A DNA stretch of 64,000 nt from Mycolicibacterium sphagni (GTDB lineage: Bacteria; Actinomycetota; Actinomycetes; Mycobacteriales; Mycobacteriaceae), in assembly GCF_002250655.1 (NCBI RefSeq), contig NZ_NOZR01000019.1, forward strand, positions 1-64,000, written 5' to 3'. Below the pieces are notes generated by a model. That model was not told the origin of the DNA and did not search any database. It saw only the letters and a program-made list of their open reading frames with translations. The position numbers and the translations under genes are program-made. Positions 20,437 to 29,188 of this stretch are shown piece by piece; the stretch's first letter is position 1; each line of letters begins with the position of its first letter.

Positions 20437-21957
20437 ATGAGCACAACGATTCAGCACTTCATCGACGGCAAGCGCAGCAGCCTCGGCAGCACGCGCACCG
20501 CTGACGTCCTCAACCCGAGCACCGGCGAGGTGCAGGCCCAGGTGCTGCTCGCATCGGCCGCCGACGTCGACACCGCGGTGGCCTCCGCGGTCGAGGCGCA
20601 GAAGGAATGGGCCGCCTGGAATCCCCAGCGCCGGGCCCGCGTCCTGATGAAGTTCATCGAACTCGTCAACGCCAACACCGACGAGCTCGCCGAGCTGCTC
20701 TCGATCGAGCACGGCAAGACCGTCGCCGACTCCCGCGGTGACATCCAGCGGGGCATCGAGGTCATCGAATTCGCCATCGGCATCCCGCACTTGCTCAAGG
20801 GTGAGTTCACCGAAGGCGCCGGCGGTGGCATCGACGTGTACTCGATCCGCCAGCCGCTCGGTGTCGTCGCCGGCATCACCCCGTTCAACTTCCCCGCGAT
20901 GATCCCGCTGTGGAAGGCCGGCCCCGCCCTGGCATGCGGAAACGCCTTCGTCCTCAAGCCTTCCGAGCGCGACCCCTCGGTGCCGGTGCGCCTGGCTGAG
21001 CTGTTCCTGGAGGCCGGCCTGCCGGCGGGCGTGTTCCAGGTGGTGCAGGGCGACAAGGAGGCCGTCGACGCCATCCTTCACCACCCCGACATCAAGGCCG
21101 TCGGCTTCGTCGGCAGCTCCGATATCGCGCAGTACATCTACTCCACGGCCGCCGCCAACGGCAAGCGTTCGCAGTGCTTCGGCGGCGCCAAGAACCACAT
21201 GATCGTCATGCCCGACGCCGACCTGGACCAGGCCGTCGACGCCCTCATCGGTGCCGGCTACGGCAGCGCGGGCGAGCGGTGCATGGCCATCAGCGTCGCG
21301 GTGCCCGTCGGCGAGGAAACCGCAAACCGGCTGCGCGCCAGGCTCGTCGAGCGGATCAACGGCCTGCGCGTCGGCCACAGCCTGGATCCCAAGGCTGACT
21401 ACGGCCCGTTGGTCACCGGCGCCGCGCTCAAGCGGGTCCGTGACTACATCGACGCCGGTGTGGCCGCCGGAGCCGAAATCGTGGTCGACGGTCGCGAGAA
21501 AGCCAGCGACGAACTGACTTTCGCTGATACCAGCCTGGAGGGCGGCTTCTTCATCGGCCCCACGCTCTTCGACCACGTCACCACCGACATGTCGATCTAC
21601 ACCGACGAGATCTTCGGCCCGGTGCTGTGCATCGTGCGCGCGCACGACTACGAGGAAGCGCTGAGGCTGCCATCTGAGCACGAATACGGCAACGGCGTCG
21701 CAGTGTTCACCCGCGACGGTGACACCGCCCGCGACTTCGTGTCCCGGGTGCAGGTCGGCATGGTCGGCGTCAACGTGCCGATCCCGGTTCCGGTGTCGTA
21801 CCACACGTTCGGCGGCTGGAAGCGGTCCGGCTTCGGCGACCTCAACCAGCACGGCCCGCACTCGATCCTGTTCTACACCAAGACCAAGACCGTCACGGAG
21901 CGGTGGCCTTCGGGCATCAAGGACGGCGCCGAGTTCGTCATCCCCACGATGAAATGA
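20437..21957 (+). CDS. mmsA: methylmalonate-semialdehyde dehydrogenase (CoA-acylating)
   Basis: 506 residues, ALDH superfamily. FNFPAMIPLWKAGPALACGN and FVLKPSERDPSV form the NAD site, GFVGSSDIAQYIY the Rossmann turn, ELLSIEHGKTVADSRGD is family-typical, and the catalytic Cys282 lies in GSAGERCMAISVAV, the MmsA signature. It oxidises methylmalonate or malonate semialdehyde to propionyl- or acetyl-CoA in valine and inositol catabolism. Start at the ATG at 20437 after AGGGG; the frame open to 20263 overlaps the response regulator. First gene of a three-gene operon (Rv0753c-Rv0751c type); its stop overlaps the next start. Confidence 0.95.
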   Translation: MSTTIQHFIDGKRSSLGSTRTADVLNPSTGEVQAQVLLASAADVDTAVASAVEAQKEWAAWNPQRRARVLMKFIELVNANTDELAELLSIEHGKTVADSRGDIQRGIEVIEFAIGIPHLLKGEFTEGAGGGIDVYSIRQPLGVVAGITPFNFPAMIPLWKAGPALACGNAFVLKPSERDPSVPVRLAELFLEAGLPAGVFQVVQGDKEAVDAILHHPDIKAVGFVGSSDIAQYIYSTAAANGKRSQCFGGAKNHMIVMPDADLDQAVDALIGAGYGSAGERCMAISVAVPVGEETANRLRARLVERINGLRVGHSLDPKADYGPLVTGAALKRVRDYIDAGVAAGAEIVVDGREKASDELTFADTSLEGGFFIGPTLFDHVTTDMSIYTDEIFGPVLCIVRAHDYEEALRLPSEHEYGNGVAVFTRDGDTARDFVSRVQVGMVGVNVPIPVPVSYHTFGGWKRSGFGDLNQHGPHSILFYTKTKTVTERWPSGIKDGAEFVIPTMK

Positions 21958-23156
21958 CCTTCCTGACGCTCGAAGACGACGAACGCGTCATCGCCGAGAC
22001 GGCAGCCGCGTTCGCCGCCAAACGCCTTGCGCCGTATGCGCTCGACTGGGATCACTCCAAGGAGTTCCCGGTGGACGTGCTGCGTGAGGCGGCCGAGCTG
22101 GGAATGGCGGCGATCTACTGCGCCGAGGACGTCGGCGGCAGCGGGCTGCGGCGACTGGACGCGGTGCGGATCTTCGAGCAGCTCTCGGCGGCCGACCCCG
22201 CCCTGGCGGCGTTCATCTCGATCCACAACATGTGCGCGTGGATGGTCGACACCTTCGGCACCGACGATCAACGCAAGTCGTGGCTCCCGAAGCTCGCATC
22301 GATGGAGACCATCGCCAGCTACTGCCTCACCGAGCCCGGCGCCGGATCGGACGCGGCGGCGTTGCGCACCAAAGCCGTTCGCGATGGCGACCACTATGTG
22401 CTCGACGGGGTCAAGCAGTTCATCTCCGGAGCAGGCACCTCAGATCTCTACGTGGTGATGGCCCGCACCGGCTTCAAAGAGAACGAGTCCGGTCACCGTG
22501 GAATTTCTACCTTCATCGTTGAAAAGGACACGCCGGGGCTCAGTTTCGGCGCGCAAGAGGAAAAAATGGGCTGGAACGTCCAGCCCACCGCGCAGGTGAT
22601 TCTCGAAGGTGTGCGGGTGCCGGCGACGGCGATGCTTGGCGGCCCCGAAGGTGAAGGCACCGGCTTCGGCATCGCGATGAGCGGCCTCAACGGCGGACGC
22701 CTCAACATCGCGGCCTGCTCGCTGGGCGGCGCCCAAGCTGCCTACGACAAGACCGCGAGCTATCTGGCCGACCGCCACGCGTTCGGCGGGGCACTGCTCG
22801 ACGAGCCCACCATCCGATTCACCCTGGCCGACATGGCCACCGCTTTGGAGACCTCTCGGCTGATGTTGTGGCGCGCAGCCGTCGCGCTGGACAACGACGA
22901 GCCCCACAAGGTCGAGCTGTGTGCGATGGCCAAGCGCTATGTCACCGACTCCTGCTACGAGGTGGCCGATCAGGCGTTGCAGTTGCACGGCGGATACGGC
23001 TACTTACGGGAGTACGGCATCGAGAAGATCGTCCGCGATCTGCGCGTGCACCGAATCCTCGAGGGCACCAACGAAATTATGCGCGTGGTGATCGGGCGGG
23101 GCCTCGCGAGCCGTGCTCGCAATCAGGGTGAGTCACCCGGACGAAATTCCGCGTGA
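21954..23156 (+). CDS. fadE9: acyl-CoA dehydrogenase (FadE9 / isobutyryl-CoA dehydrogenase type)
   Basis: 400 residues. ACAD hallmarks: YCLTEPGAGSDAAALRTKA (flavin and substrate loop), the strand ending WNVQPTAQVILEGVRVP, QALQLHGGYGYLREYGIEKI and the catalytic base region RILEGTNEIMRVVIGRGL. It oxidises branched short-chain acyl-CoA (isobutyryl-CoA) with FAD, handing electrons to ETF. ATG at 21954 overlaps the mmsA stop. The open frame continues upstream into mmsA, but the ATGA overlap marks the start. Valine degradation by position and family. Confidence 0.93.
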   Translation: MTFLTLEDDERVIAETAAAFAAKRLAPYALDWDHSKEFPVDVLREAAELGMAAIYCAEDVGGSGLRRLDAVRIFEQLSAADPALAAFISIHNMCAWMVDTFGTDDQRKSWLPKLASMETIASYCLTEPGAGSDAAALRTKAVRDGDHYVLDGVKQFISGAGTSDLYVVMARTGFKENESGHRGISTFIVEKDTPGLSFGAQEEKMGWNVQPTAQVILEGVRVPATAMLGGPEGEGTGFGIAMSGLNGGRLNIAACSLGGAQAAYDKTASYLADRHAFGGALLDEPTIRFTLADMATALETSRLMLWRAAVALDNDEPHKVELCAMAKRYVTDSCYEVADQALQLHGGYGYLREYGIEKIVRDLRVHRILEGTNEIMRVVIGRGLASRARNQGESPGRNSA

Positions 23157-23173
23157 GGCAAAGGAGCCTGCAC

Positions 23174-24043
23174 ATGACGACGATCGCATTCCTGGGACTG
23201 GGTCACATGGGTGGGCCGATGGCGGCCAACCTCGTCAAGGCCGGCTACACCGTGCGCGCCTTCGACCCGGTGCCCGCATTGCGTGCGGCCGCCGAGGAGA
23301 AGGGTGCGACGGTGTTCGACGCCGGCGCAGCCGCGGTCGCCGAGGCCGACGTGGTCATCACCTCACTGCCCAACGGGGCGATCGTGAAAGCCTGCTACGC
23401 CGAAGCACTTCCGGCTGCCAAGGCGGGCACGCTGTTCATCGACACCTCCACCATCTCCGTCGACGACGCGCGGGAAGTCCACACCCAGGCCGCGGCCGCC
23501 GGGATGGCCCAGCTCGACGCACCGGTCTCCGGCGGCATCAAGGGCGCGACAGCAGGCACGCTGGCCTTCATGGTCGGCGGCGAGGCCGACGCCCTGGAGA
23601 AGGCTCGCGCGGTGCTGGAACCCATGGCCAGCAAGGTGATTCACTGCGGATCATCGGGCGCCGGGCAGGCTGCCAAGCTGTGCAACAACATGGTGCTCGC
23701 AGTGCAGCAGATCGCCGTAGGCGAGGCATTCGTGTTGGCCGAGAAGCTCGGCCTGTCGGCGCAGTCGCTATTCGACGTGATCACCGGCGCCACCGGCAAC
23801 TGCTGGGCCGTGCATACGAACTGCCCTGTGCCCGGCCCTGTTCCGACCTCACCGGCCAACAACGACTACCAGCCCGGATTCGCCACCGCGCTGATGAACA
23901 AGGACCTGGGTCTGGCGATGGACGCGGTGTCGTCCACTGGTGCCACCGCGCCGCTGGGTACTCACGCCGCCGAGATCTACAGCAAGTTCGCCGCCGACCA
24001 CGCCGATCTGGATTTCAGCGCGGTCATCGACACCCTGCGCTAG
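23174..24043 (+). CDS. mmsB: 3-hydroxyisobutyrate dehydrogenase
   Basis: 289 residues. IAFLGLGHMGGPMAANLVKA is the N-terminal dinucleotide fold and family signature, DAPVSGGIKGATAGTLAFMV the substrate loop, and the catalytic Lys lies in SGAGQAAKLCNNM. It oxidises 3-hydroxyisobutyrate to methylmalonate semialdehyde, the substrate of the mmsA product. ATG seven bases after AAAGGAG. Its TAG overlaps head-on with the stop of the convergent MarR gene (shared CTAG). Confidence 0.94.
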   Translation: MTTIAFLGLGHMGGPMAANLVKAGYTVRAFDPVPALRAAAEEKGATVFDAGAAAVAEADVVITSLPNGAIVKACYAEALPAAKAGTLFIDTSTISVDDAREVHTQAAAAGMAQLDAPVSGGIKGATAGTLAFMVGGEADALEKARAVLEPMASKVIHCGSSGAGQAAKLCNNMVLAVQQIAVGEAFVLAEKLGLSAQSLFDVITGATGNCWAVHTNCPVPGPVPTSPANNDYQPGFATALMNKDLGLAMDAVSSTGATAPLGTHAAEIYSKFAADHADLDFSAVIDTLR

Positions 24044-24561
24044 AAATCTCCCGCGTGATGGCGCAGCGTCTCGATCGACGCCACCAACGCGCGGGCTTCC
24101 TGCGCCGACACCCCGACGTCGGCGAAGACCTGGTCATTGAGCGTCGCGGTGGCATCCTCCACCGTCGAGCGCCCCAGCTCGGTGATCTCCACAAGCGTGG
24201 TGCGCCCGTCGGTGGGATGCGGCACCCGCCTGACCAGTCCGTCGGCCTCCAGTCGGCGAATGGCATGCGTAACGCTGGTGACATGCACCTGCAGCCGGTC
24301 GGAGGCCTTGGTGATCGGCAACGCACCGGTGCGGCTGAAGGCCAGCAATCGCAACAGCTCGAACCGCGAAAAGCTCAGATCGTAGGGCCGCAGGGCGTTC
24401 TCCACCCGGGCCAGCAGGATCTGGTGGGCCCGCATCACCGACGTCACCGCCACCATGCCCTCGGCGACATCACCCCAGCCGGCACGCTCCCAATTCCGGC
24501 GCGCGGCAGCGATCGGGTCCGGCTTCTCGGGCGGTGGTGAATCGGGCATCCGCCCATTCAT
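24040..24561 (-). CDS. MarR-family transcriptional regulator
   Basis: About 173 residues from the ATG at 24561 (others at 24576 and 24549). Winged HTH: LSFSRFELLRLLAFSRTGAL, PITKASDRLQVHVTSVTHAI, RRLEADGLVRRVPHPTDGRT with the DxR wing LVEITELGR. Helical dimerisation ends follow (residues about 140-170). It corresponds in position and family to M. tuberculosis Rv0737. Convergent with mmsB and followed by no gene on its own strand, it could regulate the neighbouring mmsA operon or the four-gene operon. Confidence 0.88.
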   Translation of the reverse strand: MNGRMPDSPPPEKPDPIAAARRNWERAGWGDVAEGMVAVTSVMRAHQILLARVENALRPYDLSFSRFELLRLLAFSRTGALPITKASDRLQVHVTSVTHAIRRLEADGLVRRVPHPTDGRTTLVEITELGRSTVEDATATLNDQVFADVGVSAQEARALVASIETLRHHAGDF

Positions 24562-24588
24562 ACCGCATCGACCCACCGTCGTAGGGCA

Positions 24589-25620
24589 CTACCGCGACGT
24601 CGCCACGGCGGTCAGCACCGCGCGCGTCGACCACCGGTCCCCCACCGTGATCCGCACCCCGCCGTCGCCGTAGTGCCGCACCCGCAAGCCCGCCGGGTCG
24701 AACACCTCCTGCCACGGCTTGCCCGCCGGCGGCAGGTACACGAAGTTCGCGTGCCCTTCGACGGCGTACGCCCCCATCGCGCGCAGCCGCATCCGCAGGT
24801 AACGCCGCTCGGCGGAGATCACCCGAATACGCCGCTGCAGCTGACGTTCCGCGTCATAGGACGCAGCGACCGCCACCAGACTGGTGCTGTCCATGCCGAA
24901 CGGCAACTGCATCCGCCACAGCCTGCCGATCAGGTCGGCGGATCCGAAGCCGTAGCCGATACGCAGACCGGCCAGACCGTAGGCCTTGGAGAACGTGCGC
25001 AGTACCAGCAGATTCGGATACCGCTCGATCAGCGACAATCCGTCGAGCCGGAATGCTGGTGCGACGAACTCGATGTAGGCCTCGTCGAGCAGGACGATGG
25101 TTTCGCTGGGCACTGAGGCGAGGAATCGTTCCACCGCGAGCGCGGACTCCACGGTGCCGGTCGGGTTGTGCGGCCGGCACAAAACCACCACCTTGGCTTC
25201 TTGCGCGGCCTCGGCCAGCGTCTCCAGATCGTGGTGGCCGTATTCGTCGAGCGGCACCATGATCGGTTGCAGCCGGGCCATACGCGCGAAGATCGGATAG
25301 CCGTCGAAGGTCGGTGTGGCCATGGCGATCCGGTCGCCTGGCTCGGTCATGGCGTGCAACAGCTGCATCGCGACACCGGTGGCGCCCTGGCCCAGCACGA
25401 CCTGCTCCTCGGCCACGCCGATCCGGCTGGCGATCAACCGCCGCAGGCCCTCCGGTAAGAACTCCGGATACCGGTTGGCGGAGTCAATCGCACTGATGAG
25501 AGCCGACCGCACGGCGGGCAGCGGCGAGAATGGATTCTCGTTGAGCGACAACGCCATTGGATCGACTGCTTCGGGGAGTGCGACGACGGTGTCATCGGCA
25601 ACGCGCGTCAAGGGGATCAT
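24589..25620 (-). CDS. HisC-like class I/II PLP aminotransferase, last gene of four-gene operon
   Basis: 343 residues. Family marks: ALSLNENPFSPLP at the N-terminus, GQGATGVAMQLLHA, PHNPTGT near 151, LDEAYIEF near 179 with the Asp that contacts the pyridine N, FSKAYGLAGLRIGY with Schiff-base Lys212, and the carboxylate-binding Arg near the C-terminus (GGVRITVGD). Similar to histidinol-phosphate / aromatic aminotransferases, but there are no his genes here. ATG overlaps the KAS III gene stop (TGATG), so it is co-translated; it probably transaminates the ketone or keto acid made by the operon. Donor and acceptor unknown. Confidence 0.85.
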   Translation of the reverse strand: MIPLTRVADDTVVALPEAVDPMALSLNENPFSPLPAVRSALISAIDSANRYPEFLPEGLRRLIASRIGVAEEQVVLGQGATGVAMQLLHAMTEPGDRIAMATPTFDGYPIFARMARLQPIMVPLDEYGHHDLETLAEAAQEAKVVVLCRPHNPTGTVESALAVERFLASVPSETIVLLDEAYIEFVAPAFRLDGLSLIERYPNLLVLRTFSKAYGLAGLRIGYGFGSADLIGRLWRMQLPFGMDSTSLVAVAASYDAERQLQRRIRVISAERRYLRMRLRAMGAYAVEGHANFVYLPPAGKPWQEVFDPAGLRVRHYGDGGVRITVGDRWSTRAVLTAVATSR

Positions 25621-26642
25621 CAGGCGGCCCGACCTCCCCAGCGCACCGCGGCCGCCCCGGCGAAATCACCGGCGTGGGCGAACGCCGCCATCAGGATGGT
25701 GTCGCCGGCCGAGATCCGCCCGTCGCTGATCGCCCGGTCGAGGTTGACCGGGATACCGGCCCCGAACAGGTTGCCGCACTGGTCGAAGGTGTCGACATGC
25801 CGTTCGACGGGTAGCTCGAGCGCTTCACGCCAGTTGCGCAGGAACACCCGGTTGGGCTGATTGCTGACGAACAGGCCGACGTCACGGGACTTCATGCCGA
25901 TGCGATCGCAAACCGCCAGGGCCACCTCCGGCACCTGCCGGTTGCCCCGCGCCAGCACCTTCGTGATCTTGGACTCGGTGAATCCGAGGTTGCCCTCGGC
26001 AGATCCGGGCTGCCACCATTTGCGCGGCGGGTCGAACGTGATCGTCATGTCCCCGGCGAATTCGCCGTAGGTCCGGGTTTCGATGTCCAGGATCGGTGAC
26101 TCGTCGGACAGGGTGACCAGCCCGACGGCCGCACCGTCGCCGGGTACTGCCGCCTGTGCCTTGGTCCGCACAGTCGGCTGGTCGAAGACCTGACCGGCCG
26201 AGTTCTGCGCGATCGCCACCAACGCGGTCTGCCCGGCACCCGAGGACAACAACTGGCGCGCGACCTGCAGCCCCAGCACGAAGGCCGCGCATCCGCCGTT
26301 GTGTAGATCCAGCACCCAATTCGGCCGCATCCCAAGGCGATGCGCGATCGCACCGCCGCTGCCGTAGAACGGCATGTCCGGCATCTGGGTGTGGGTGATC
26401 AAGATATCGGCACCGGTGACCACGTCCTCGCCGTGCCGCTCGATCAGCCCGGCAGCGGCGCGCTCGATCATGTCGGTGGCGGTCTCGTCGGGTGCGACGT
26501 GGTGACGGAACTTCGGCGCACGGAACATCAGGTTGTCCCGCAACTCATCGGACTCGGCGAACTGCGCGTAGTAGTCGGCCGGCACCGGTTCGCCGGGAAG
26601 GTAGCTCGAGATGTCGATCAGGCTGACGCTGGATTGCTTCAT
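25620..26642 (-). CDS. KAS III-like (FabH-type) enzyme with Cys-Asn-Asn active site
   Basis: 340 residues, thiolase fold. Nucleophile Cys118 is in LHNGGCAAFVLGLQVA and the later Asn291 in FDQCGNLFGAGIPVNL. The FabH PHQAN motif reads SNQPN, so the catalytic His is Asn261. Without that His a normal decarboxylative condensation is doubtful; related KAS III proteins act as acyltransferases. DGAAVGLVTLSDES is the usual strand before it. Start at the ATG at 26642, since the upstream extension to 26915 lies in the SRPBCC gene. Gap of eight bases to that gene and a one-base overlap with the aminotransferase gene. Confidence 0.85.
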   Translation of the reverse strand: MKQSSVSLIDISSYLPGEPVPADYYAQFAESDELRDNLMFRAPKFRHHVAPDETATDMIERAAAGLIERHGEDVVTGADILITHTQMPDMPFYGSGGAIAHRLGMRPNWVLDLHNGGCAAFVLGLQVARQLLSSGAGQTALVAIAQNSAGQVFDQPTVRTKAQAAVPGDGAAVGLVTLSDESPILDIETRTYGEFAGDMTITFDPPRKWWQPGSAEGNLGFTESKITKVLARGNRQVPEVALAVCDRIGMKSRDVGLFVSNQPNRVFLRNWREALELPVERHVDTFDQCGNLFGAGIPVNLDRAISDGRISAGDTILMAAFAHAGDFAGAAAVRWGGRAA

Positions 26643-26650
26643 GGCAGTGC

Positions 26651-27316
26651 TTATTTCATCCACTTGGGGGTTACCGGCAGTCCGTTGCGATGCCGGTACT
26701 CGGCGATCGCTTTGAGGTTCTTCATCTCGAGTTCGTGGCCCGCGCCGAACATGTCCCAGAAGTCGCCGACCCACACCGGACGTTGCGGTGGAGCGGTTTC
26801 GGGGTAGGGATTCTGGTCGTAGAACGGGTGACGGCAATTCGTCCAGAGCACAACCGAACCCGGCTTGTCGAGCACGACCTGCGCGTCGATCACCCGCATC
26901 AGGTAAATCATCCACAGGTGCCTACCCTGGTCCCACGCGCAGTGGTAGTCCACGGTGCGCGCCTCAGGGTTGGCCACCGTGCGGGTGTATATCTCTGTCT
27001 CCGAACCCAATCGGTCATACGCCACCCAGAGCCCCGGCTCGTCGGTCGCCTCGAATCCGCGCAAACTGTACGTCCACTCCTCCAGCGAGCGGGTGTCGGA
27101 CAGATACTCGTAGAGTTCGTCAGGCGGGCAGTCGATGTAATCGTTGACGGTGCAGTACGTGCCGAAGACCTCGTCGTGCGGGTACACCGACCGCATCATC
27201 TCCATGATGACCGGGGTGGCTTTCTCCCGAGGGGACGTCTCGATCCGGGTTAATCCGTCGATCGGGTCGGCGGATCCGGTGTGGATGACGATGTCGTCAA
27301 GCGCGGGCAGCGACAT
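26651..27316 (-). CDS. SRPBCC (START/cyclase-like) protein
   Basis: 221 residues from the ATG at 27316. The helix-grip pattern fits: an N-terminal strand after TVNDYIDCPPDELYEYLSD (the typical 'as-PxxxVw-l-sd' opening), EEWTYSLRGFEAT, ETEIYTRTVANPEARTVDYH, a buried-strand block HLWMIYLMRVIDAQVV and a long C-terminal helix MKNLKAIAEYRHRNG. Such domains bind hydrophobic ligands or act as polyketide cyclases/aromatases. The start lies 20 bases inside the end of the ThDP enzyme gene. In this operon it is a candidate cyclase or carrier for the intermediate. Confidence 0.75.
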   Translation of the reverse strand: MSLPALDDIVIHTGSADPIDGLTRIETSPREKATPVIMEMMRSVYPHDEVFGTYCTVNDYIDCPPDELYEYLSDTRSLEEWTYSLRGFEATDEPGLWVAYDRLGSETEIYTRTVANPEARTVDYHCAWDQGRHLWMIYLMRVIDAQVVLDKPGSVVLWTNCRHPFYDQNPYPETAPPQRPVWVGDFWDMFGAGHELEMKNLKAIAEYRHRNGLPVTPKWMK

Positions 27317-29030
27317 GGGGTCTGCTCTCTTCTGTGGTTGGGCGGCCCTGCGGGCCGATGTGTGAGCCTGATTTCTGCAACGCAGCCAGGAATGGCGCGA
27401 ACGGCGGGATTTCGTCGGCGGAGCACTCGATGCTGACGACGGACGGACCGTCACCGGCCAGCGCTTCGCCCAGCGCCGAGGGAAGTTGCCCGGCCTCGGC
27501 GACGTTGACCGAGTGCAGCCCGGGCAACATGGCCGCCAGGCCAGCACCCAGATTGGCTGGTCGGAATCGGTTGTAACTGTAGATATCTCGGTAGTAAAGC
27601 TGCTCACGGGTCACGCACATGGCGTGTGCGTTGTTGTTGAACAGCACGAAGGTGATGGGTAGGCGGTATTGCCATGCGGTGTGCATCTCCATGCCATGCA
27701 TGAAGAACGAACCGTCGCCGGCGACCACCACGACGCGGCGCCCCCGGCCGAAGGCCATCCCGATGGCCGCCCCGAAGCTGTAGCCCATACCACCCATGCC
27801 GAGCGCGACGATGAACCGTCCCGATCTGCGCACCGGGAGATTGTGGATCGCAGACGCACCCGTGTTGCCCGCGTCGACAACGATGTCGACATCGTCGGGC
27901 AGCACGGCATCAAGCGCGGAAACTGCTTCCCGATAACGGATTCCGTCGCCGTCGTAGCGGGGTGGGACCAGCTCTTCGTGCCCGACCACCTCGGGCACCC
28001 GCACGCCGTTGGGTCGGCGTCCGTAACCGGACAGCATCATCGCCAGCTGAGACAACGACGCCTTGAGATCGTCGGTATGGATATGGGTACACGCGAGATA
28101 CGGCGCCGCCGAACCCATGGACATCGTCGGCGCGCCGCCCAGGGCTTCTTCCAGACCGGTGCGCGCGGTGACGTTCAGCCGGGTTCCGATCAGCAAGCAC
28201 AGGGCGCTGTCACGGATCGCGTCCGCGATGCCGGGATGACCCATCACGCCGGTCACACCGAGCGAGGACGACGAGCCCAGTCCCGGTGAGCCGCTGACAT
28301 CCTTCGCGTCGGGGACCGTCGCAACCCTGGCTCGCAGCAGCGCACGCAGCCGCTCCAGCTCGTCGCGGGCGTCGTCACGCGCCACCTGCTCGCCGGCGAT
28401 GATCGTCACGGATCCGCGCGCCCGGCGCAGCGCCCGGGCGATCGGCCACGGGTCACCGACCGTCGTGGGCTCTGGGGCCGACGACAGCCGGCTCCGCACC
28501 GGCACTAGCGATTGCTGAATATCTTTGGGCAACAACAGAACTGCTGGTCCACCACGCCACGCCGCGGCGATTGCCTCCGGCAGGGCGGTGAGGATCTGCT
28601 CCGCAGAGGTGATGCGTCGGCAGTACACCGACACCGCCGAGAACAACGCTTGTGCATCCAGTGCGCCGTTGCGACCGCTGGTGTCCTGAAAGCTCCCGCG
28701 GCCGTCCATCGCGGTGGGCGGCTGTCCGATCAATGCCAGCACCGGCACGCGGCTGGCCAGCGATTCCCCGAGCCCCGGCACAAGGTTCAGCGAGCCACCG
28801 CCTGAGGTCGCCATGACCACACCCAGCCCGCAACCCGCCCGGCTGAACCCGTCGGCCATTGTCGCCGCGGAGAATTCATGCTTGGCCAGAACTGCTGTGA
28901 CCCCGTCGTGGAAGTATGCGGCGTCGTAGAGATCCTCGATATTGGCGCCGTCGACGCCGAACAGGTAGTCGACGCCGGTGGCCGCGAGCTGGTCGACGAT
29001 GTGGTCGACCACACGTTGTTGCCTGTCCAT
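27297..29030 (-). CDS. thiamine diphosphate-dependent enzyme, first gene of four-gene operon
   Basis: 577 residues, acetolactate synthase / benzaldehyde lyase superfamily. PYR domain: FGVDGANIEDLYDAAY and Glu52 in VLAKHEFSAATMADGFSR (activates ThDP), then SGGGSLNLVPGLGESLAS. The central domain is short and lacks obvious FAD-binding features. PP domain: GAAIGMAF then VAGDGSFFMHGMEMHTAW and FVLFNNNAHAM, the GDG...NN metal/ThDP motif. Expected chemistry: decarboxylation of a 2-keto acid and acyl transfer to an aldehyde or ketone. ATG at 29030; an in-frame GTG at 29039 is possible. A SigL-type promoter lies 31 bases upstream. Confidence 0.88.
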   Translation of the reverse strand: MDRQQRVVDHIVDQLAATGVDYLFGVDGANIEDLYDAAYFHDGVTAVLAKHEFSAATMADGFSRAGCGLGVVMATSGGGSLNLVPGLGESLASRVPVLALIGQPPTAMDGRGSFQDTSGRNGALDAQALFSAVSVYCRRITSAEQILTALPEAIAAAWRGGPAVLLLPKDIQQSLVPVRSRLSSAPEPTTVGDPWPIARALRRARGSVTIIAGEQVARDDARDELERLRALLRARVATVPDAKDVSGSPGLGSSSSLGVTGVMGHPGIADAIRDSALCLLIGTRLNVTARTGLEEALGGAPTMSMGSAAPYLACTHIHTDDLKASLSQLAMMLSGYGRRPNGVRVPEVVGHEELVPPRYDGDGIRYREAVSALDAVLPDDVDIVVDAGNTGASAIHNLPVRRSGRFIVALGMGGMGYSFGAAIGMAFGRGRRVVVVAGDGSFFMHGMEMHTAWQYRLPITFVLFNNNAHAMCVTREQLYYRDIYSYNRFRPANLGAGLAAMLPGLHSVNVAEAGQLPSALGEALAGDGPSVVSIECSADEIPPFAPFLAALQKSGSHIGPQGRPTTEESRPHVAARA

Positions 29031-29060
29031 TCCGATCACCTGTCTCCCGGCCCTGACAGT

Positions 29061-29088
29061 GACACGAAGGGTGACAGGGTTCGGTTCA
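29061..29088 (-). promoter_or_regulatory. SigL-type promoter of the ThDP-enzyme operon
   Basis: On the minus strand TGAACC (29088-29083), 16 bases, CGTGTC (29066-29061). This equals the promoter in front of sigL in this window and the SigL consensus I know from M. tuberculosis. It gives a leader of about 25 bases before the ATG at 29030. Confidence 0.85.
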
Positions 29089-29134
29089 CGGATAGCCGCG
29101 GTGGTCCACTGAAAACCCTTTTAGCAGAAAGCCT

Positions 29135-29163
29135 TTGACACCCAGCGTTATCCCAGGTGTCAA
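29135..29163 (-). terminator. inverted repeat downstream of rslA, probable terminator
   Basis: TTGACACC (29135-29142) and GGTGTCAA (29156-29163) form an 8-bp stem with a 13-base loop, 26 bases after the rslA stop and upstream of the ThDP-operon promoter. It probably ends the sigL-rslA transcript; no U tract follows. Confidence 0.55.
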
Positions 29164-29188
29164 TATCAGACTGATCGCTAGGTCAGGA

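Noticed and set aside
20392..21861. 489-residue minus-strand frame over mmsA
   Set aside because: Mirror frame of a clear aldehyde dehydrogenase; His/Val/Asp-rich shadow composition.
24589..25620. Histidine biosynthesis hisC
   Set aside because: The aminotransferase family matches, but no other his genes are nearby and it is embedded in the SigL-type operon, so the symbol is not assigned.
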